64,000 nucleotides of DNA from Streptomyces canus (GCF_030816965.1 NZ_JAUSYQ010000002.1:1-64000), one strand, 5' to 3'. Numbered from the stretch's first letter, positions 1 to 9,739 are shown. Translations and numbers: made by a program. Notes: generated by a model not told the origin, from the sequence alone.

Positions 1-1
1 A

Positions 2-153
2 TATGCAGCGCTGGCGCGCTGCATAGGGAGCGGCTCCGCTGACGCTCCGCCAGATTCCCGCGCAAGCGCGGGAATCGAATTCCGCAAGCGGAATTCTGAG
101 TGCGTTTCAATTCGCGTAAGCGCGAATTGAGGGAATCCCGCAAGCGGGATTCC
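2..153. repeat. Telomere-like palindrome array
   Basis: Six hairpin palindromes follow each other almost without gaps. Arms are 2-11/16-25 (loop TGGC), 27-32/43-48 (with an inner AGCGG-CT-CCGCT), 53-62/67-76 (loop CAAG), 77-84/89-96 (loop CAAG), 107-116/121-130 (loop TAAG) and 132-140/145-153 (loop CAAG). Arms are perfect and 6-10 bp long. Linear Streptomyces replicons end in such palindrome series, which fold in the single-stranded 3' end and template protein-primed end patching. The sequence does not start with the archetypal CCCGCGGAGC block, so this is a non-archetypal end or the outermost bases are missing. The helicase gene just inside supports the telomere reading. Confidence 0.8.
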
Positions 154-562
154 TGGGGCTGGCGGCAAGAGGGGGTGCATCGCGCGCGGGACTGTGTAGG
201 GTTTGGGATTCCCAGCCACTACCTCTGCAAGGGATGTGACGCACTGTCGGCCTGACGGAGTGCCGGCGCCTTGTTGTAGTGACGGGGTTCCGCTGCGCTC
301 CACCCTGAACCTCTCCCCCACCGTCTACCTGTCCCCACTGTTCATCAAAACCCTGTCTGTATATAGGACAGTCGACCGTTCGTGGGTGAGATTGAGTCAC
401 TGTGCCATCCTCGGGTGTGAAGTTGGCGTATGGGTGATGCATCATGACTTGTGGCTGTGTAGAGTCTGGGATCAGATGCTACACCCCTACCGCCGCGCAC
501 CTTGCGCCTGGATTCTATTTGTTATTACGTGCCGCATTCCGAGAAAAAGGAGAACACGGGGC
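154..562. other. Subtelomeric non-coding stretch
   Basis: No convincing gene lies between the palindromes and the helicase start. The helicase reading frame stays open back to 203, but that upstream part has no domain-like character and a ribosome site with ATG lies at 549-565. The helicase promoter presumably sits here, but no clear -35/-10 pair was recognised. Confidence 0.5.
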
Positions 563-2965
563 ATGGCCGTGAAGCTGCGTGATCACCAGATCGAGGCCGT
601 TTCCGCCATTGTGCGGGGTCTTGATGTTCCGCCGGGTGGTATTCCCTGGAATGGTCTTCGTGGGCAGGTGCACGCGGCGTGTGGGACGGGGAAGACGATT
701 ATGGCTGCGGTGTCGGCGAGGCGGCTTGTGCCCAGGGGGCGTGTGCTCGTGCTGGTGCCGACGCTGGATCTGCTGGCGCAGACGGTGAGGGCGTGGCACG
801 AGGTTGGGCACAGGGGGCCGGCGGTTGCGGTGTGTTCGCTCCAGGACGACCCGGAGCTGTGGTCGTTGAAGGTGCGTTCCACGACGAACCCGGTCCAGTT
901 GGCGCTGTGGCACGGGCAGGGGCCGGTCACCATCTACGCCACCTATGCGTCTTTGGGTGTTCTGGCGGAGGCGTTCGAGGGTGTCTACGGGCAGAAGCTT
1001 GATCCGGTGGATCTGGCGGTGGTGGATGAGGCGCACCGGACGTCGGGGTCGATGGGTAAGGCGTGGGCGGACATCCACGATCAGAGTGTGATCCCGGCGT
1101 TGCGGCGGTTGTATCTGACGGCGACGCCGCGGATCTGGGAGGAGCGGCTGGGCCGGGAGGTTGCTGAGGGGGTGCGGGATCCGCTGCCGCGTCAGATGGC
1201 GGCTTCCATGGATGACGAGAAGGTCTTCGGGCCGGTCCTGTACAAGCTCTCGCTCGCGTCGGCCGTCTCCCGGGGCTTGCTGGCGCGGTACCAGATCATC
1301 GTGCTGGAGCTGAAGGACCCGGTCGTCACGCCGGAGAAGCTGATGGGCGAGGAGCGGCACACGGAAGAGGTACGCGGGCAGCGCCTTGGAGCCTTGCAGG
1401 CCGCGTTGCTGCACACGATGGCGCAGCATGACCTGTCGACGTGCATCACCTTCCATCACCGGACGATCGAGGCTCAGGCGTACGCGGAGGGTCTGGAGCG
1501 GGTTGCGGCGAAGCTGCATACCGATCAGCCCGAGACGTTCCCGGCTCGGATCTGGGCGGACTGGCTGTGCGGGGAGCATGTCCCCGAGCGTCGGCGGGAG
1601 GTTCTGGGTTCGTTCGGGTCCACGGCGCAGCGGGCCGTGCTCTCGAACTGCCGGGTCCTGGGTGAGGGCGTCGACATCAGAGCCGTGGATTCAGTTGCCC
1701 TGCTGGACCCCAAGGGGGCGCCGCACGACATCGTCCAGGCCATCGGGCGCGCTTTGCGGCAGAAGCCCGGGCAGGGCAAGCTCGCCTCCCTGATCGTGCC
1801 GGTGTTCCTCCAGCCGGGAGAGCAGCCTGAGGACATGTTCACCTCCGGTTCCTACCGGCCCCTGGTGAAAGTCCTGGAGGGCCTGCGGGCCCACGATGAA
1901 GAGGCCGTGGAACTGCTCGCGATTCCGCAGGAGCCGCAGAAGGACGTGGCGCAGCCGTCCGTGAACATCGGTGTCGCCCCAGAAGAGGGCGAGGACGAGT
2001 CTCGCCTGCTGCTGCGTTTCGCGGCCCCCCGGGATCCGGTGATGGTCGCGGACTGGGTCTCCTTCAACGTGATCGACACCGAGCGTCAGGACTGGGCCCG
2101 CGGCTGGGCGAAGCTGAAGACGTACGTCGAGCGGGTCGGGAACGCGAGGGTGCCCTACGGACACCGCGAGGGCGCGACACCACTGGGGCAATGGGTCGCA
2201 GAACAGCGACGCGCGTACGGGGCCGGGGAGATGACCGGCCGGCGCGCCCAGCGGCTGGAACAGCTCGGCATGGTCTGGTCCGTCGCGGATGAGCGGTTCC
2301 AGGAGAACCTGGAGGCCGCCAAGGCGTACTACGACCAGCACTGGACCCTCTGCGCACCGAGGTCGGCGACGATGCTGGGCAAGCCGTTGGGGATGTGGCT
2401 CGCGAATGTGCGGCGACCCGGCACGCTGGAGGGCCATCCCGAATGGAAGACAGCCCTGGAAGCCGTCGACGAGGACTGGAACCCGGAGTGGCCGGCCGAA
2501 TGGCAACGCCACTACGCCGCACTGCGCGAACTCGTACGCGACGAAGAAGGCCAAGCCGGCGCGGTGGAAGTCCTGCCCGGCGTCACCGTCCACGGCATGG
2601 ACATCGGGAAGTGGTTGGCCCGGCAGCGGACGCCGAAGGTCTGGGAGGGCCTGACGGACGGGCAGCGCGAGCGCATGGAACAACTCGGCATCACACCGCT
2701 CGCCCCGGCCCCGGAGCCGGAGGCACCCGCGAAGCCGTCCACGACGCCCGTGGGGGCCTTCGAGCGGGGTGTAGCGGCCCTGGCACGGTACAAGGCCCGG
2801 GAGGGCTCCGTGACCGTCCCACGGGGGCACGTAGAGCGACTGGAAGACGGAACCGAAGTCCGACTCGGAGTGTGGATCATGAACCAGAAGGGCCGCCGCG
2901 CCAAGCTGACCACCGACAAACTCACCGCACTCGCCGACCTCGGCCTCAACTGGGCGGAATCCTGA
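563..2965 (+). CDS. Telomere-adjacent DEAD/DEAH helicase with helicase-associated repeats
   Basis: Superfamily 2 helicase of about 800 residues. Walker A is AACGTGKT (38-45), motif II VVDEAH (153-158), motif III LTATP (185-189). The second RecA lobe carries GEGVDIRAVDSVALLDP and the arginine finger QAIGRALRQ. After it come at least three helicase-associated modules with the pattern W..n...l..y....g...vp......g..lG.W...qR, the usual C-terminal architecture of Streptomyces end helicases. The start at 563 follows AAAAAGGAG at good spacing; the open frame upstream (from 203) lacks domain character. Position within 0.6 kb of the palindromes matches TtrA-like genes, implicated in conjugative transfer of linear replicons. 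The ttrA name is not used because orthology cannot be tested here. Confidence 0.85.
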   Translation: MAVKLRDHQIEAVSAIVRGLDVPPGGIPWNGLRGQVHAACGTGKTIMAAVSARRLVPRGRVLVLVPTLDLLAQTVRAWHEVGHRGPAVAVCSLQDDPELWSLKVRSTTNPVQLALWHGQGPVTIYATYASLGVLAEAFEGVYGQKLDPVDLAVVDEAHRTSGSMGKAWADIHDQSVIPALRRLYLTATPRIWEERLGREVAEGVRDPLPRQMAASMDDEKVFGPVLYKLSLASAVSRGLLARYQIIVLELKDPVVTPEKLMGEERHTEEVRGQRLGALQAALLHTMAQHDLSTCITFHHRTIEAQAYAEGLERVAAKLHTDQPETFPARIWADWLCGEHVPERRREVLGSFGSTAQRAVLSNCRVLGEGVDIRAVDSVALLDPKGAPHDIVQAIGRALRQKPGQGKLASLIVPVFLQPGEQPEDMFTSGSYRPLVKVLEGLRAHDEEAVELLAIPQEPQKDVAQPSVNIGVAPEEGEDESRLLLRFAAPRDPVMVADWVSFNVIDTERQDWARGWAKLKTYVERVGNARVPYGHREGATPLGQWVAEQRRAYGAGEMTGRRAQRLEQLGMVWSVADERFQENLEAAKAYYDQHWTLCAPRSATMLGKPLGMWLANVRRPGTLEGHPEWKTALEAVDEDWNPEWPAEWQRHYAALRELVRDEEGQAGAVEVLPGVTVHGMDIGKWLARQRTPKVWEGLTDGQRERMEQLGITPLAPAPEPEAPAKPSTTPVGAFERGVAALARYKAREGSVTVPRGHVERLEDGTEVRLGVWIMNQKGRRAKLTTDKLTALADLGLNWAES

Positions 2966-3215
2966 CGCTGTTGGGCCGCTCCCGGACGCTTTGTACGACC
3001 CGGGGTCTTTCGTTGGCCCGGGCCAGCGGCATTGCACTGGAGTGCGTGTAGGCACTGGGATCCCGGGTCGCTCCCCGCTCGGGCTATGTGGCGACCGCGG
3101 CCTTCTCGTAGAGAGCGAAGCCGTGGCGGAGCATCCGGACGGAAAGCTCGGTGGCTCGCGGCGGAACGTCGGTGTTGCTGGTGAGCTTGGCCAGGTTCAC
3201 ATTGCCAGGGGACGG

Positions 3216-3422
3216 CGCTGGGCCGATCACCGCGGCACGCTCGAGGCCATCGCGTGGAAGTACCGCGCCAACTCGCCCTGGCGGGACACCCCCGAGGAGC
3301 TCGGCTCGTTCCAGACGGCCCATAAGCGGCTGATCAGGTGGGCCGTCGACGGCACATGGGAGAAGATCTTCGCCGCCGTCCTCGCCGCAGCGGTTGCCGT
3401 CGACGACATCGGCTGGACCGTA
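3216..3422 (+). pseudogene. IS5-family transposase N-terminal relic
   Basis: About 69 codons encode the helical N-terminal part of an IS5-type transposase, with the pattern G.leaIAWKYR...PWRDtPEelGs..TahKR..RWa.dGtWek. The DDE catalytic part is absent and the frame runs into unrelated sequence. Upstream, on the minus strand, 3084-3200 keeps an open C-terminal-like tail (ending YEKAAVAT) that I cannot assign. Nothing else is recognisable between 2966 and 3648. Confidence 0.7.
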
Positions 3423-3648
3423 GTGCTCACTAATCGGACAGACACATCCGATCAACTGACCGACCCATCAAAGAGACACGCTCTAGCGGTGTTTGCAGGC
3501 CGCAGGAAGGTCCGGGACGGCTGTGGGCTGGGCGGAGTACTTGCCTATGGTGAGTCCCCGCATGAGTGCACCTTCGAGGCTGACAGCACGGTCACGAGCT
3601 GTTCGCGCTCTTCCGGCGTTCCTTTGTCTGCGTGCTCAAGGACTCAGA

Positions 3649-4488
3649 TCAAAATGAGGTCTTCAGGCGTCGCCGGCAGATGATCGCGCAGCCGAGGGTG
3701 AGGAAGGCTTGGTGGATGTCGGTGCGGATCTGCCAACGGAGGCGCAGTCGGCGGAACCAGTGCAGGAGGGCGAGGGCTGCTTCCACGACCCATCGGCTCT
3801 TGCCCAGTCCGCTGCCGTGCCCGGTGCCGCGGCGGGCGATGCGCGGGCGGATGCCCAGCTCGCGGACCTGGCGGCGGTAGATGTCGTGGTCGTGGCCGCG
3901 GTCCGCGTAGAGCACATCGGGGCGCCGGCGGGGTCGCCCGCGCTTGCCGCGGATCGGTGGCACGGCGTGGATCAGGGGCAGGAGCTGGGTGACGTCGTTG
4001 CGGTTGCCGCCGGTCACGGTGGCGGCCAGCGGGATGCCGTGGGCGTCGACGATGACGTGGTGCTTGCTGCCGGTCTTGCCCCGGTCTACCGGTGAACGCC
4101 CGGTGGCGTCCCCGCCCTTCAGGGCCCGCAGGTGGGAGCCGTCGACGGAGACGCGGGACAGGTCGAGGATGTCGCCGGCGCGCAGTTCGGCGAGCAGAAG
4201 CTCGTGCAACTGCTGCCACACTCCCGTCTCATTCCAGTCGCGCAGCCGCCGCCAGCAGGTCATCCCGGAGCCGAAGCCCAGCTCCTGCGGCAGGACCTCC
4301 CACCGGATCCCGGTGTACAGCACGAACAGGATCCTGCACATGACTTTGCGCTGCTCAAGCCGCATGCGTCCGGGGTGACGGCAGCGCCGCGCCACCACCG
4401 GCAGTAACGGCTCGATCCGCTCCCACAACCCGTCCTCGATCTCCCACGGCTTGCGCGTGCCCGCCCCCGTACCCGTACCCGCTTGCAC
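3649..4488 (-). CDS. IS5-family DDE transposase
   Basis: 279 codons from GTG at 4488. The N-terminal DUF4096-type domain (LWERIEPLLP, YTGIRWEVLPQELGFG) is followed by the DDE domain: SVDGSHLRA (first Asp), YADRGHDHD (second Asp) and the final WVVEAALALLHWFRRLRLRW (Glu). The length is near normal for the family and no internal stop is seen, so it may be active. The open frame extends to 4746 upstream but that part has no transposase character. I could not define convincing terminal inverted repeats. The neighbouring frameshifted gene begins within 40 bp of it. Confidence 0.85.
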   Translation of the reverse strand: MQAGTGTGAGTRKPWEIEDGLWERIEPLLPVVARRCRHPGRMRLEQRKVMCRILFVLYTGIRWEVLPQELGFGSGMTCWRRLRDWNETGVWQQLHELLLAELRAGDILDLSRVSVDGSHLRALKGGDATGRSPVDRGKTGSKHHVIVDAHGIPLAATVTGGNRNDVTQLLPLIHAVPPIRGKRGRPRRRPDVLYADRGHDHDIYRRQVRELGIRPRIARRGTGHGSGLGKSRWVVEAALALLHWFRRLRLRWQIRTDIHQAFLTLGCAIICRRRLKTSF

Positions 4489-4525
4489 TCTCGTATCGGC
4501 GAGGAGAGGGCAGACTGAGGGATGC

Positions 4526-5262
4526 TCATTCCGTTGGGCCCGTGGCGTCGGGCTGCCCTTCCCGTGTGAACCAAGGTCCGCGGTCCAGGCGGTCCTGCAC
4601 GACTTCGCGCGCGTCGGGGTCGGCGAGGCGGTCGGCGAGGCGCTGGGCGCGGGCTTTGAGTTCCCTCGCGTCCGGGGTGCCGGTGGCGGCGGCCGTCCGG
4701 GCCCGGACCTCGGTGGCGAAGGCCCGGTCCCAGTCGGTGAAGTCATCCGGGTGCTCGGCGATCAACTCCGCGTAGCGCGGGGCGTGGTGGGCGGCAACCT
4801 GAGGGCGGCCCATGGCCAGGGCAGTCTGGGCAATGGTGTATTCGCCGCGGCCGTGGTGGGCCGGGGTGCCCGCCTCCAGCCAGTGGTAACACGCCGCGTA
4901 GGCCTGGTAGAGGGCCCGGTCCTGCTCGGCGCGCGAGGTGTCCGGGGGTGAGGTCGAAGAGCAGGCCCCCGAGCGCGTGGTTGAGCTCGACGGCGAACCC
5001 ATGGGTGCAGATCACGTGCGCGCGGTTGGCGGTTACCGAACGCAAAGACCACGTCCTGCCAGCGGGCGAAGCCGTGTTCGCGGGCGATGACATGCTGCGC
5101 GTCGCGTATGGAGAAATCGACCGGGTCGACCGGGCCGGTCTTGGCCGCGCGCTCGGCGGCACCGGGCTTACTGCCCTGGACGGCCAGGCGCAGGTCCTTG
5201 GCCTGGTTGCGCAACTGCCCCAGGTCGGCCAGGGCGGGAAGGGCGGGGGTGGTACCGGTCAC
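4526..5262 (-). pseudogene. Frameshifted gene, ankyrin-like N-terminus and helical C-terminus
   Basis: Three consecutive reading frames together make one plausible protein of about 245 residues. Frame 1 starts at GTG 5262 behind GGAGG and reads LPALADLGQLRNQAKDL..., then DAQHVIAREHGFARWQDV, the N-terminal module common in actinobacterial ankyrin-type proteins. Near 5030 it continues in a second frame (THGFAVELNHALGGLLFDL) and near 4945 in a third (DRALYQAYAACYHWLEAGT... to the stop at 4526), a helical TPR-like segment. Two indels are needed, so the gene is dead or mis-sequenced. The function of this Streptomyces family is unknown to me. Confidence 0.6.
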
Positions 5263-5297
5263 AGCAATGTACCTCCAGGTCACGGCCCACAGGCAGC

Positions 5298-5492
5298 CTC
5301 GCCCTCCCGGCCATCGCCACCACCGGCACCCTGCACTTCACCCACGTCCTGCACCACAGCGACACCCACAAGGCCCTCGCCCTGACCACACTCACCGCCG
5401 GCTGCGACGCCGTCATCACCATCTGCCGCACCTGGCAAAAGACCACCGCACCCGCGCAGCACAGCGCCACCCAGGCCCGCCCGGCCACCTGA
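5298..5492 (+). pseudogene. Unassigned C-terminal gene relic
   Basis: A 64-codon frame without start codon reads LALPAIATTGTLHFTHVLHH then ALALTTLTAGCDAVITICRT and ends at TGA 5490-5492. Composition and codon pattern look coding, but I do not recognise the family. It is truncated at its 5' end against the ribosome site region of the minus-strand pseudogene. Confidence 0.3.
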
Positions 5493-5643
5493 CCCGCTCA
5501 AGCTGGCAGACACAGTCCGCCAGCTCGCCCCTCCAGCGCTCCGTCTGCTCGCCGCCATCCGGTGTGACTATTGATGTACAGGGCTGAGACCGGCTCCGCC
5601 CTATGAGCCCGCTGACCAACCCATAAAGGTCACGGGAGGCACT

Positions 5644-6309
5644 ATGAGGAGTTCTCGCACTGCTTGGAAAATCAAAGCTGCAGCGTTCGTCGGCATTCTG
5701 ACCCTCGTCGGCGGCTGTAACAGCTATGCGTCATCCAAGCCGTCGGAGACGAGGACCCACGCCTCAACACAGATAGCCGCCTCTTCAGCTCCCACGGTGA
5801 GACTCCCCACGAGTGACCAACTGGAGTCGGCGCTACTCGATGCGGACGACTTGGGACCAGCCTTCGCCCGGAAGCCGACCGATGCCCCGTCGCCGTCCGA
5901 GGGCCAGAACGACAGCCAATTCAAAGGGTGCCAGCCGCTGGCACGGCAGTTGAATGGAGGGAGTGGCCGCTCGGACTACCCTCAGGCCGTGGCGACGCTC
6001 CAGAGTCGGGACGGCCTGGTTGCCGTATCTGACGCGCTAACGGCTGAGCCGACCGGCGCTCTCGCCGCCGACTATGCGAAGGCCAAGCAAGCTCTGGAAT
6101 CCTGTGATTCCATCAGCCTCGTATCCACTGTCCAAACGATCAAGTTCTCGCTGACGCCGATCCACTTTGGCAGTTCAGATTCGTCTGCTGTGCGCATGGA
6201 CGCCACACACCAAGGTGTGCTCGTCAACGGCTGCATCGCGATCGAGCGGCTGGGTAAGAATGTTGCGCTGTCGTATGCTTCTCTGCACTTCACTCTCACG
6301 GGTGAATAG
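5644..6309 (+). CDS. Putative lipoprotein
   Basis: 221 residues. The signal sequence KIKAAAFVGILTLVGGC ends in the lipobox LVGG-C25, so the mature protein is predicted to be lipid-anchored on the outer membrane face. A Ser/Thr/Ala-rich linker follows, then a domain starting LESALLDADDLGPAF, a pattern seen in PknH-type extracellular sensor domains and related Streptomyces lipoproteins. Further cysteines (KGCQPL, ESCDSIS, NGCIAIE) could form disulfides. The ribosome site GGGAGG lies 6 bases before ATG. It stands alone between relics and the barstar gene; no partner is evident. Confidence 0.75.
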   Translation: MRSSRTAWKIKAAAFVGILTLVGGCNSYASSKPSETRTHASTQIAASSAPTVRLPTSDQLESALLDADDLGPAFARKPTDAPSPSEGQNDSQFKGCQPLARQLNGGSGRSDYPQAVATLQSRDGLVAVSDALTAEPTGALAADYAKAKQALESCDSISLVSTVQTIKFSLTPIHFGSSDSSAVRMDATHQGVLVNGCIAIERLGKNVALSYASLHFTLTGE

Positions 6310-6434
6310 GGTTACGCGAGTCGTCAAAGGGCCTCCGAGATGGATGAGTTGAGGGGTGGGGGTGGTGGCGTCATCGACGACCGCCCGGCAAGTTGCGGGG
6401 CGCCGGTAAGATCGACGCCCTCATGGGGAGTGCG

Positions 6435-7253
6435 ATGCGAACTTCAGGGCGGGGTGGCGAGGGACAGAAGTACGCGTTGACCTCGGACGAGGACGATGCT
6501 GACTTCTGGGGTTCTGCTCACGAGGCCGAGGGGTTGTTCACGCCGCTGGCGGATGAAGAGGGAGCACGCCGAGTGCACCTCATGGGTTGCCTGCCGCAGG
6601 GCGGCCTACTGAAAAGCGTTGACCACGTCGGCGGTCGTCGTGCCGTGGCGGGGAACGCCTGGTTCGACCTCCTCGACGGCGATGGCGCCACCATGGGGTC
6701 CTACTTCGTCAACGAGGTCACGGTCGTCAGCGTCAAGCCATCCGCCCGTGGGACCGGCCTCGTCGACCTCACGGTGACGTTGTGGTGCGAGAACGCCTTG
6801 GCTGGAGCGGACCGGGTCTGGGACTTGATCCGCGCGGGGCAACTGAATCGCACCGGCATGTGGCACGATCTTGCGCCCGAAGACCGCCATGCGTGGCTGT
6901 CAGTGGCGCTGTGGTCTCGGGAGTACCAACGTCAGGGACGGCCCGACACTCCTGCAGGCCAGGTGTTCACCTTGGACGGCCGGCACATCGTTGACAGGGA
7001 CAGCTTCTACTGCGCGATCGGTGAGGCCATCAATGGGCCGGGCGGATACTTCGGCTGGAACCTTGATGCTCTGGACGACTGTCTGAGAGGCGGCTGGGGC
7101 GCCACCGCTCCGTTCACCTTGCACTGGGATTCCTCGGCCGAGGCCAGGGCGCGGTTGGCAGAGCGCGTGCCCACCGGTGATGGCGAGGTTTCGCTGTTTG
7201 CGCTGCTCCTGGAGATCTTGGAGGAACGGGGCGTGAGCGTCATCCTTCGTTGA
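6435..7253 (+). CDS. Barstar-family immunity protein with N-terminal extension
   Basis: About 272 residues. The last 90 or so residues match the barstar fold: FTLDGRHIVDRDSFYCAIGE, then GPGGYFGWNLDALDDCLRGG and the acidic middle helix typical of inhibitors of barnase-like ribonucleases. The N-terminal 180 residues are an unassigned beta-rich domain frequent in Streptomyces barstar proteins. ATG 6435 is preferred because GGGGAG precedes it by 4 bases; ATG 6423 is possible. No barnase-like RNase gene is seen nearby, so this looks like an orphan immunity gene. Its 3' part overlaps the recombinase reading frame on the other strand. Confidence 0.75.
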   Translation: MRTSGRGGEGQKYALTSDEDDADFWGSAHEAEGLFTPLADEEGARRVHLMGCLPQGGLLKSVDHVGGRRAVAGNAWFDLLDGDGATMGSYFVNEVTVVSVKPSARGTGLVDLTVTLWCENALAGADRVWDLIRAGQLNRTGMWHDLAPEDRHAWLSVALWSREYQRQGRPDTPAGQVFTLDGRHIVDRDSFYCAIGEAINGPGGYFGWNLDALDDCLRGGWGATAPFTLHWDSSAEARARLAERVPTGDGEVSLFALLLEILEERGVSVILR

Positions 7254-9739
7254 TCGATGGTCGGTTCCAGGTGCCGGCATGGGCAGGGTCGTTCCGACTC
7301 CTTCGGACGGCGGTGTGCAGGGATGCCGAGGTCGACAGCGGGTCGGCGTGCCATGCGCTGGGTTTCGTCGCGCTTGGAGCGGAGGAGGGCAAGGGTGAGG
7401 TTCAGTCCTTCGATCTCACCGTCCCAGCCCTCCCGCTCGGCCCTGTCCCGGCGGGCGAGGAGGTCCTTCTCGAGTTCGTCGAGGCGGGCCAGCATCTTGG
7501 GGTTGACGTGCAGCATCGGGCAGCGGATGCAGGCGTGTTCGTGCTGGCAGGGGGTTCCGTAGGGGCGGCCGCAGGAGCCGAGTTCGACCTTGCGCTTGTC
7601 GAAGTGCTCGGTGAATTCGTCCCACTCTTCGGTGCTGGCGGGGCGGTATTCGTCGCTGGGGCGGATCTTGCGTCGGTTGTCGAGGTGGGTGACGTAGTGG
7701 CGGATGACGTCTTCGTCGAAGACCGCGACGTATCCGCGGGTGGTTTGGATGTTGAGGTGGCCGAGCAGGGCAGCTCCGATGTGGATGGGCAGTCCGCTGT
7801 TGACCAGTTCGGTGGCGAAGATCCGGCGGAAGTCGTGCGGGGTGAAGTGCAGGTCCCGGAAGCCGGGGTGCGTCTCTCCGAGCGCCTCGCAGCGGCGCCG
7901 GATCATGTTGAGGACGGTGTTGGTGCCGATCACCCCGCGGTTCGCTCCGATGCGGCGCTGGAACAGAAACGGCAAAGGGGTGCTCCAGAGCTTGTCGTGC
8001 GGGTCGTAGCGGCTGACCAGCGGGATCGGTTGTCCGTCGCGGGTGTGGCGGCGGATGAGGCAGGCGATGACGTGGAACAGCTCGGGTGACATGGGGATGA
8101 CGCGCTCGCGGTCCGTCTTGGACGGTGCGATGACCAGCAGGCCGACGACTTCGCCGCTGGGGCGCTGGTATTGCCGGATGCTGAGGTGGCTGAGCTCGCA
8201 CAACTCCTCGATGCGGATGCCGGAGTGCCGCAGCACCTCGATGCTGGCCCAGTCCCAGAACGCCGTCTCCTCATCGGTCGTGATGTGGATGAGCCGGCCG
8301 GTTGCCTCGTCGGTGACCTTGAGGGGCGGAGTTTCGTGGCGTGCGATCTTTCGGTCGGACTCGGTCACGGTCCGCCGGTAGGTCCTGCCGTCCAGGACGA
8401 AGCTGACGCCGTCAGGTGTGCTCGTTGCCTGCTCCAGCAGCCTGCGGGCGTGGTCGTAGCGGTTCTCCACGTGCTCGGCGAGGACCGGCAGAAGAGGCTG
8501 GCGCTGGCGGGTTCGGTCAGCAGTGCGCTCATCATGGCGGCGCCGACGCTTGCCCAGACCTCGTAGTTCTCCGGGCGGGATGGGGCATGGGACGACCCAG
8601 TGGGCCCATCGTTCGGGTTCCTGCGCGGCCCAGGTGTGCAGGTCGAGGTAGAGGCTGCGGACGGTGATGATGATGTCGTCCTGTTGCCTGCGGGGCTTGC
8701 CGTCGTCCCGGACGGTGATTGCTTGGCGCCAGGCCGCATAGGTCTCCGAGGTGAGGCGCAGGTCGGCTTGGTCGGGGTTGATCTGCTCGACCTTGCGCCA
8801 GAACATCGATCCCAGCAGGTAGCAGATGTGCGACAAGGTGGCGTAGTCGGTCTCGACCATGCGGCGGCTGCAGTAGTCGATCAGGAGTTGGCGGATGCCC
8901 TGGTTGCGGATCGGGTAGCGATCGATCAAGTCCTCGACGCTGAGCTGGCCGCGGGTGAGCGCTGCCCGCAGCGTCGTTGGTGTGTCGGGCGGGAAGTGCC
9001 CCATGGCGTGCAGGACGTTCCAGGCGCCGATGCCAGGAAAGACGACCTTCCGGGCCTCGCCCAGCCCGAGAGCGACTGCGGCGCGTCGGCTCTCGTGCCC
9101 GTGGTGCAGCATGGCCGCCGGGGTGACATCGGACAGTGAGACGCCCTGGACCGCGAGCAGGGCGCAGATGTCGTTGAGAGCGTTGCGCTTGTGCTGCCAG
9201 GACATGTCATGTGCCTGGACGCGGTCGTGGAAGGCGTCGAGCAGTGGGTCGTTCTGTGCCTCGTGGAACGGAGTGGCGAAGCTGGGGAAGGTCTGGCTGC
9301 GGAAGGCCCTCAAGGACGGCTGGATCACCCGCAGGCAGATCAGGGAGCGCAGGCCGGTGTTCAGGTCCCGGCCGTAGCCGAGCTCCTGGCTGAGGTCGCT
9401 GGAGTTGACGCCGCCGGGCGAGATCGGGCAGGCGTCCCATCGTTCTTGCCAGGTGGCTCCCGGAAAGTCGCTCAGGTAGTCGAGCATCGTCCGTGTCACC
9501 TGGACCCGCTTGCTGCGAGTGTTGGCGGACATCTCCCCGATGCCGCGTACGACTTCAGCGACGCTCTGCGCGGACGCCGTGCTCAGGTCCCCGTGGGGCC
9601 GCGGGAGCGTGGCCGCGACCGCGGGTGCCGCTTCCAGAGAGCCGGAGATGAAGCGGCTGGGAAAGCTCAGATCCTTGTCGGCGTACTCGTGTCGACGCGT
9701 GCGGCCCGTGGCCGGCAGGGAGGTCGTGGTCTCAGGCAC
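7007..9739 (-). CDS. Large tyrosine recombinase, Tn554 TnpB-like
   Basis: 910-residue frame. The C-terminal catalytic domain shows R509 (HSGIRIEEL), K541 (PSKTDRER), H635-x-x-R638 (PHDFRR), H661 (LLGHLNIQTT) and nucleophile Y670 (RGYVAVF). Next comes a Cys/His cluster (C723, C731, C737, C740: CQHEHACIRCPM), a probable zinc-binding tail seen in transposon-type recombinases. GTG at 9739 overlaps the stop of the upstream recombinase by 8 bases, implying translational coupling. The last 80 or so codons run antisense through the barstar gene, lack domain character and probably represent read-through into non-element DNA. Tn554-like elements encode a third protein, TnpC, downstream; none is found, so the 3' side of the element is likely lost. 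Confidence 0.8.
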   Translation of the reverse strand: MPETTTSLPATGRTRRHEYADKDLSFPSRFISGSLEAAPAVAATLPRPHGDLSTASAQSVAEVVRGIGEMSANTRSKRVQVTRTMLDYLSDFPGATWQERWDACPISPGGVNSSDLSQELGYGRDLNTGLRSLICLRVIQPSLRAFRSQTFPSFATPFHEAQNDPLLDAFHDRVQAHDMSWQHKRNALNDICALLAVQGVSLSDVTPAAMLHHGHESRRAAVALGLGEARKVVFPGIGAWNVLHAMGHFPPDTPTTLRAALTRGQLSVEDLIDRYPIRNQGIRQLLIDYCSRRMVETDYATLSHICYLLGSMFWRKVEQINPDQADLRLTSETYAAWRQAITVRDDGKPRRQQDDIIITVRSLYLDLHTWAAQEPERWAHWVVPCPIPPGELRGLGKRRRRHDERTADRTRQRQPLLPVLAEHVENRYDHARRLLEQATSTPDGVSFVLDGRTYRRTVTESDRKIARHETPPLKVTDEATGRLIHITTDEETAFWDWASIEVLRHSGIRIEELCELSHLSIRQYQRPSGEVVGLLVIAPSKTDRERVIPMSPELFHVIACLIRRHTRDGQPIPLVSRYDPHDKLWSTPLPFLFQRRIGANRGVIGTNTVLNMIRRRCEALGETHPGFRDLHFTPHDFRRIFATELVNSGLPIHIGAALLGHLNIQTTRGYVAVFDEDVIRHYVTHLDNRRKIRPSDEYRPASTEEWDEFTEHFDKRKVELGSCGRPYGTPCQHEHACIRCPMLHVNPKMLARLDELEKDLLARRDRAEREGWDGEIEGLNLTLALLRSKRDETQRMARRPAVDLGIPAHRRPKESERPCPCRHLEPTIDQRRMTLTPRSSKISRSSANSETSPSPVGTRSANRALASAEESQCKVNGAVAPQPPLRQSSRASRFQPKYPPGPLMASPIAQ

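Noticed and set aside
1691..3055. 454-codon minus-strand frame across the helicase
   Set aside because: Opposite a helicase with intact motifs; no domain pattern, composition as expected for antisense of GC-rich codons.
4460..4480. Short tandem repeat (CCCGTACCCGTACCCG type)
   Set aside because: Only two to three units, lying inside the 5' coding end of the IS5 transposase; no sign of a functional repeat.
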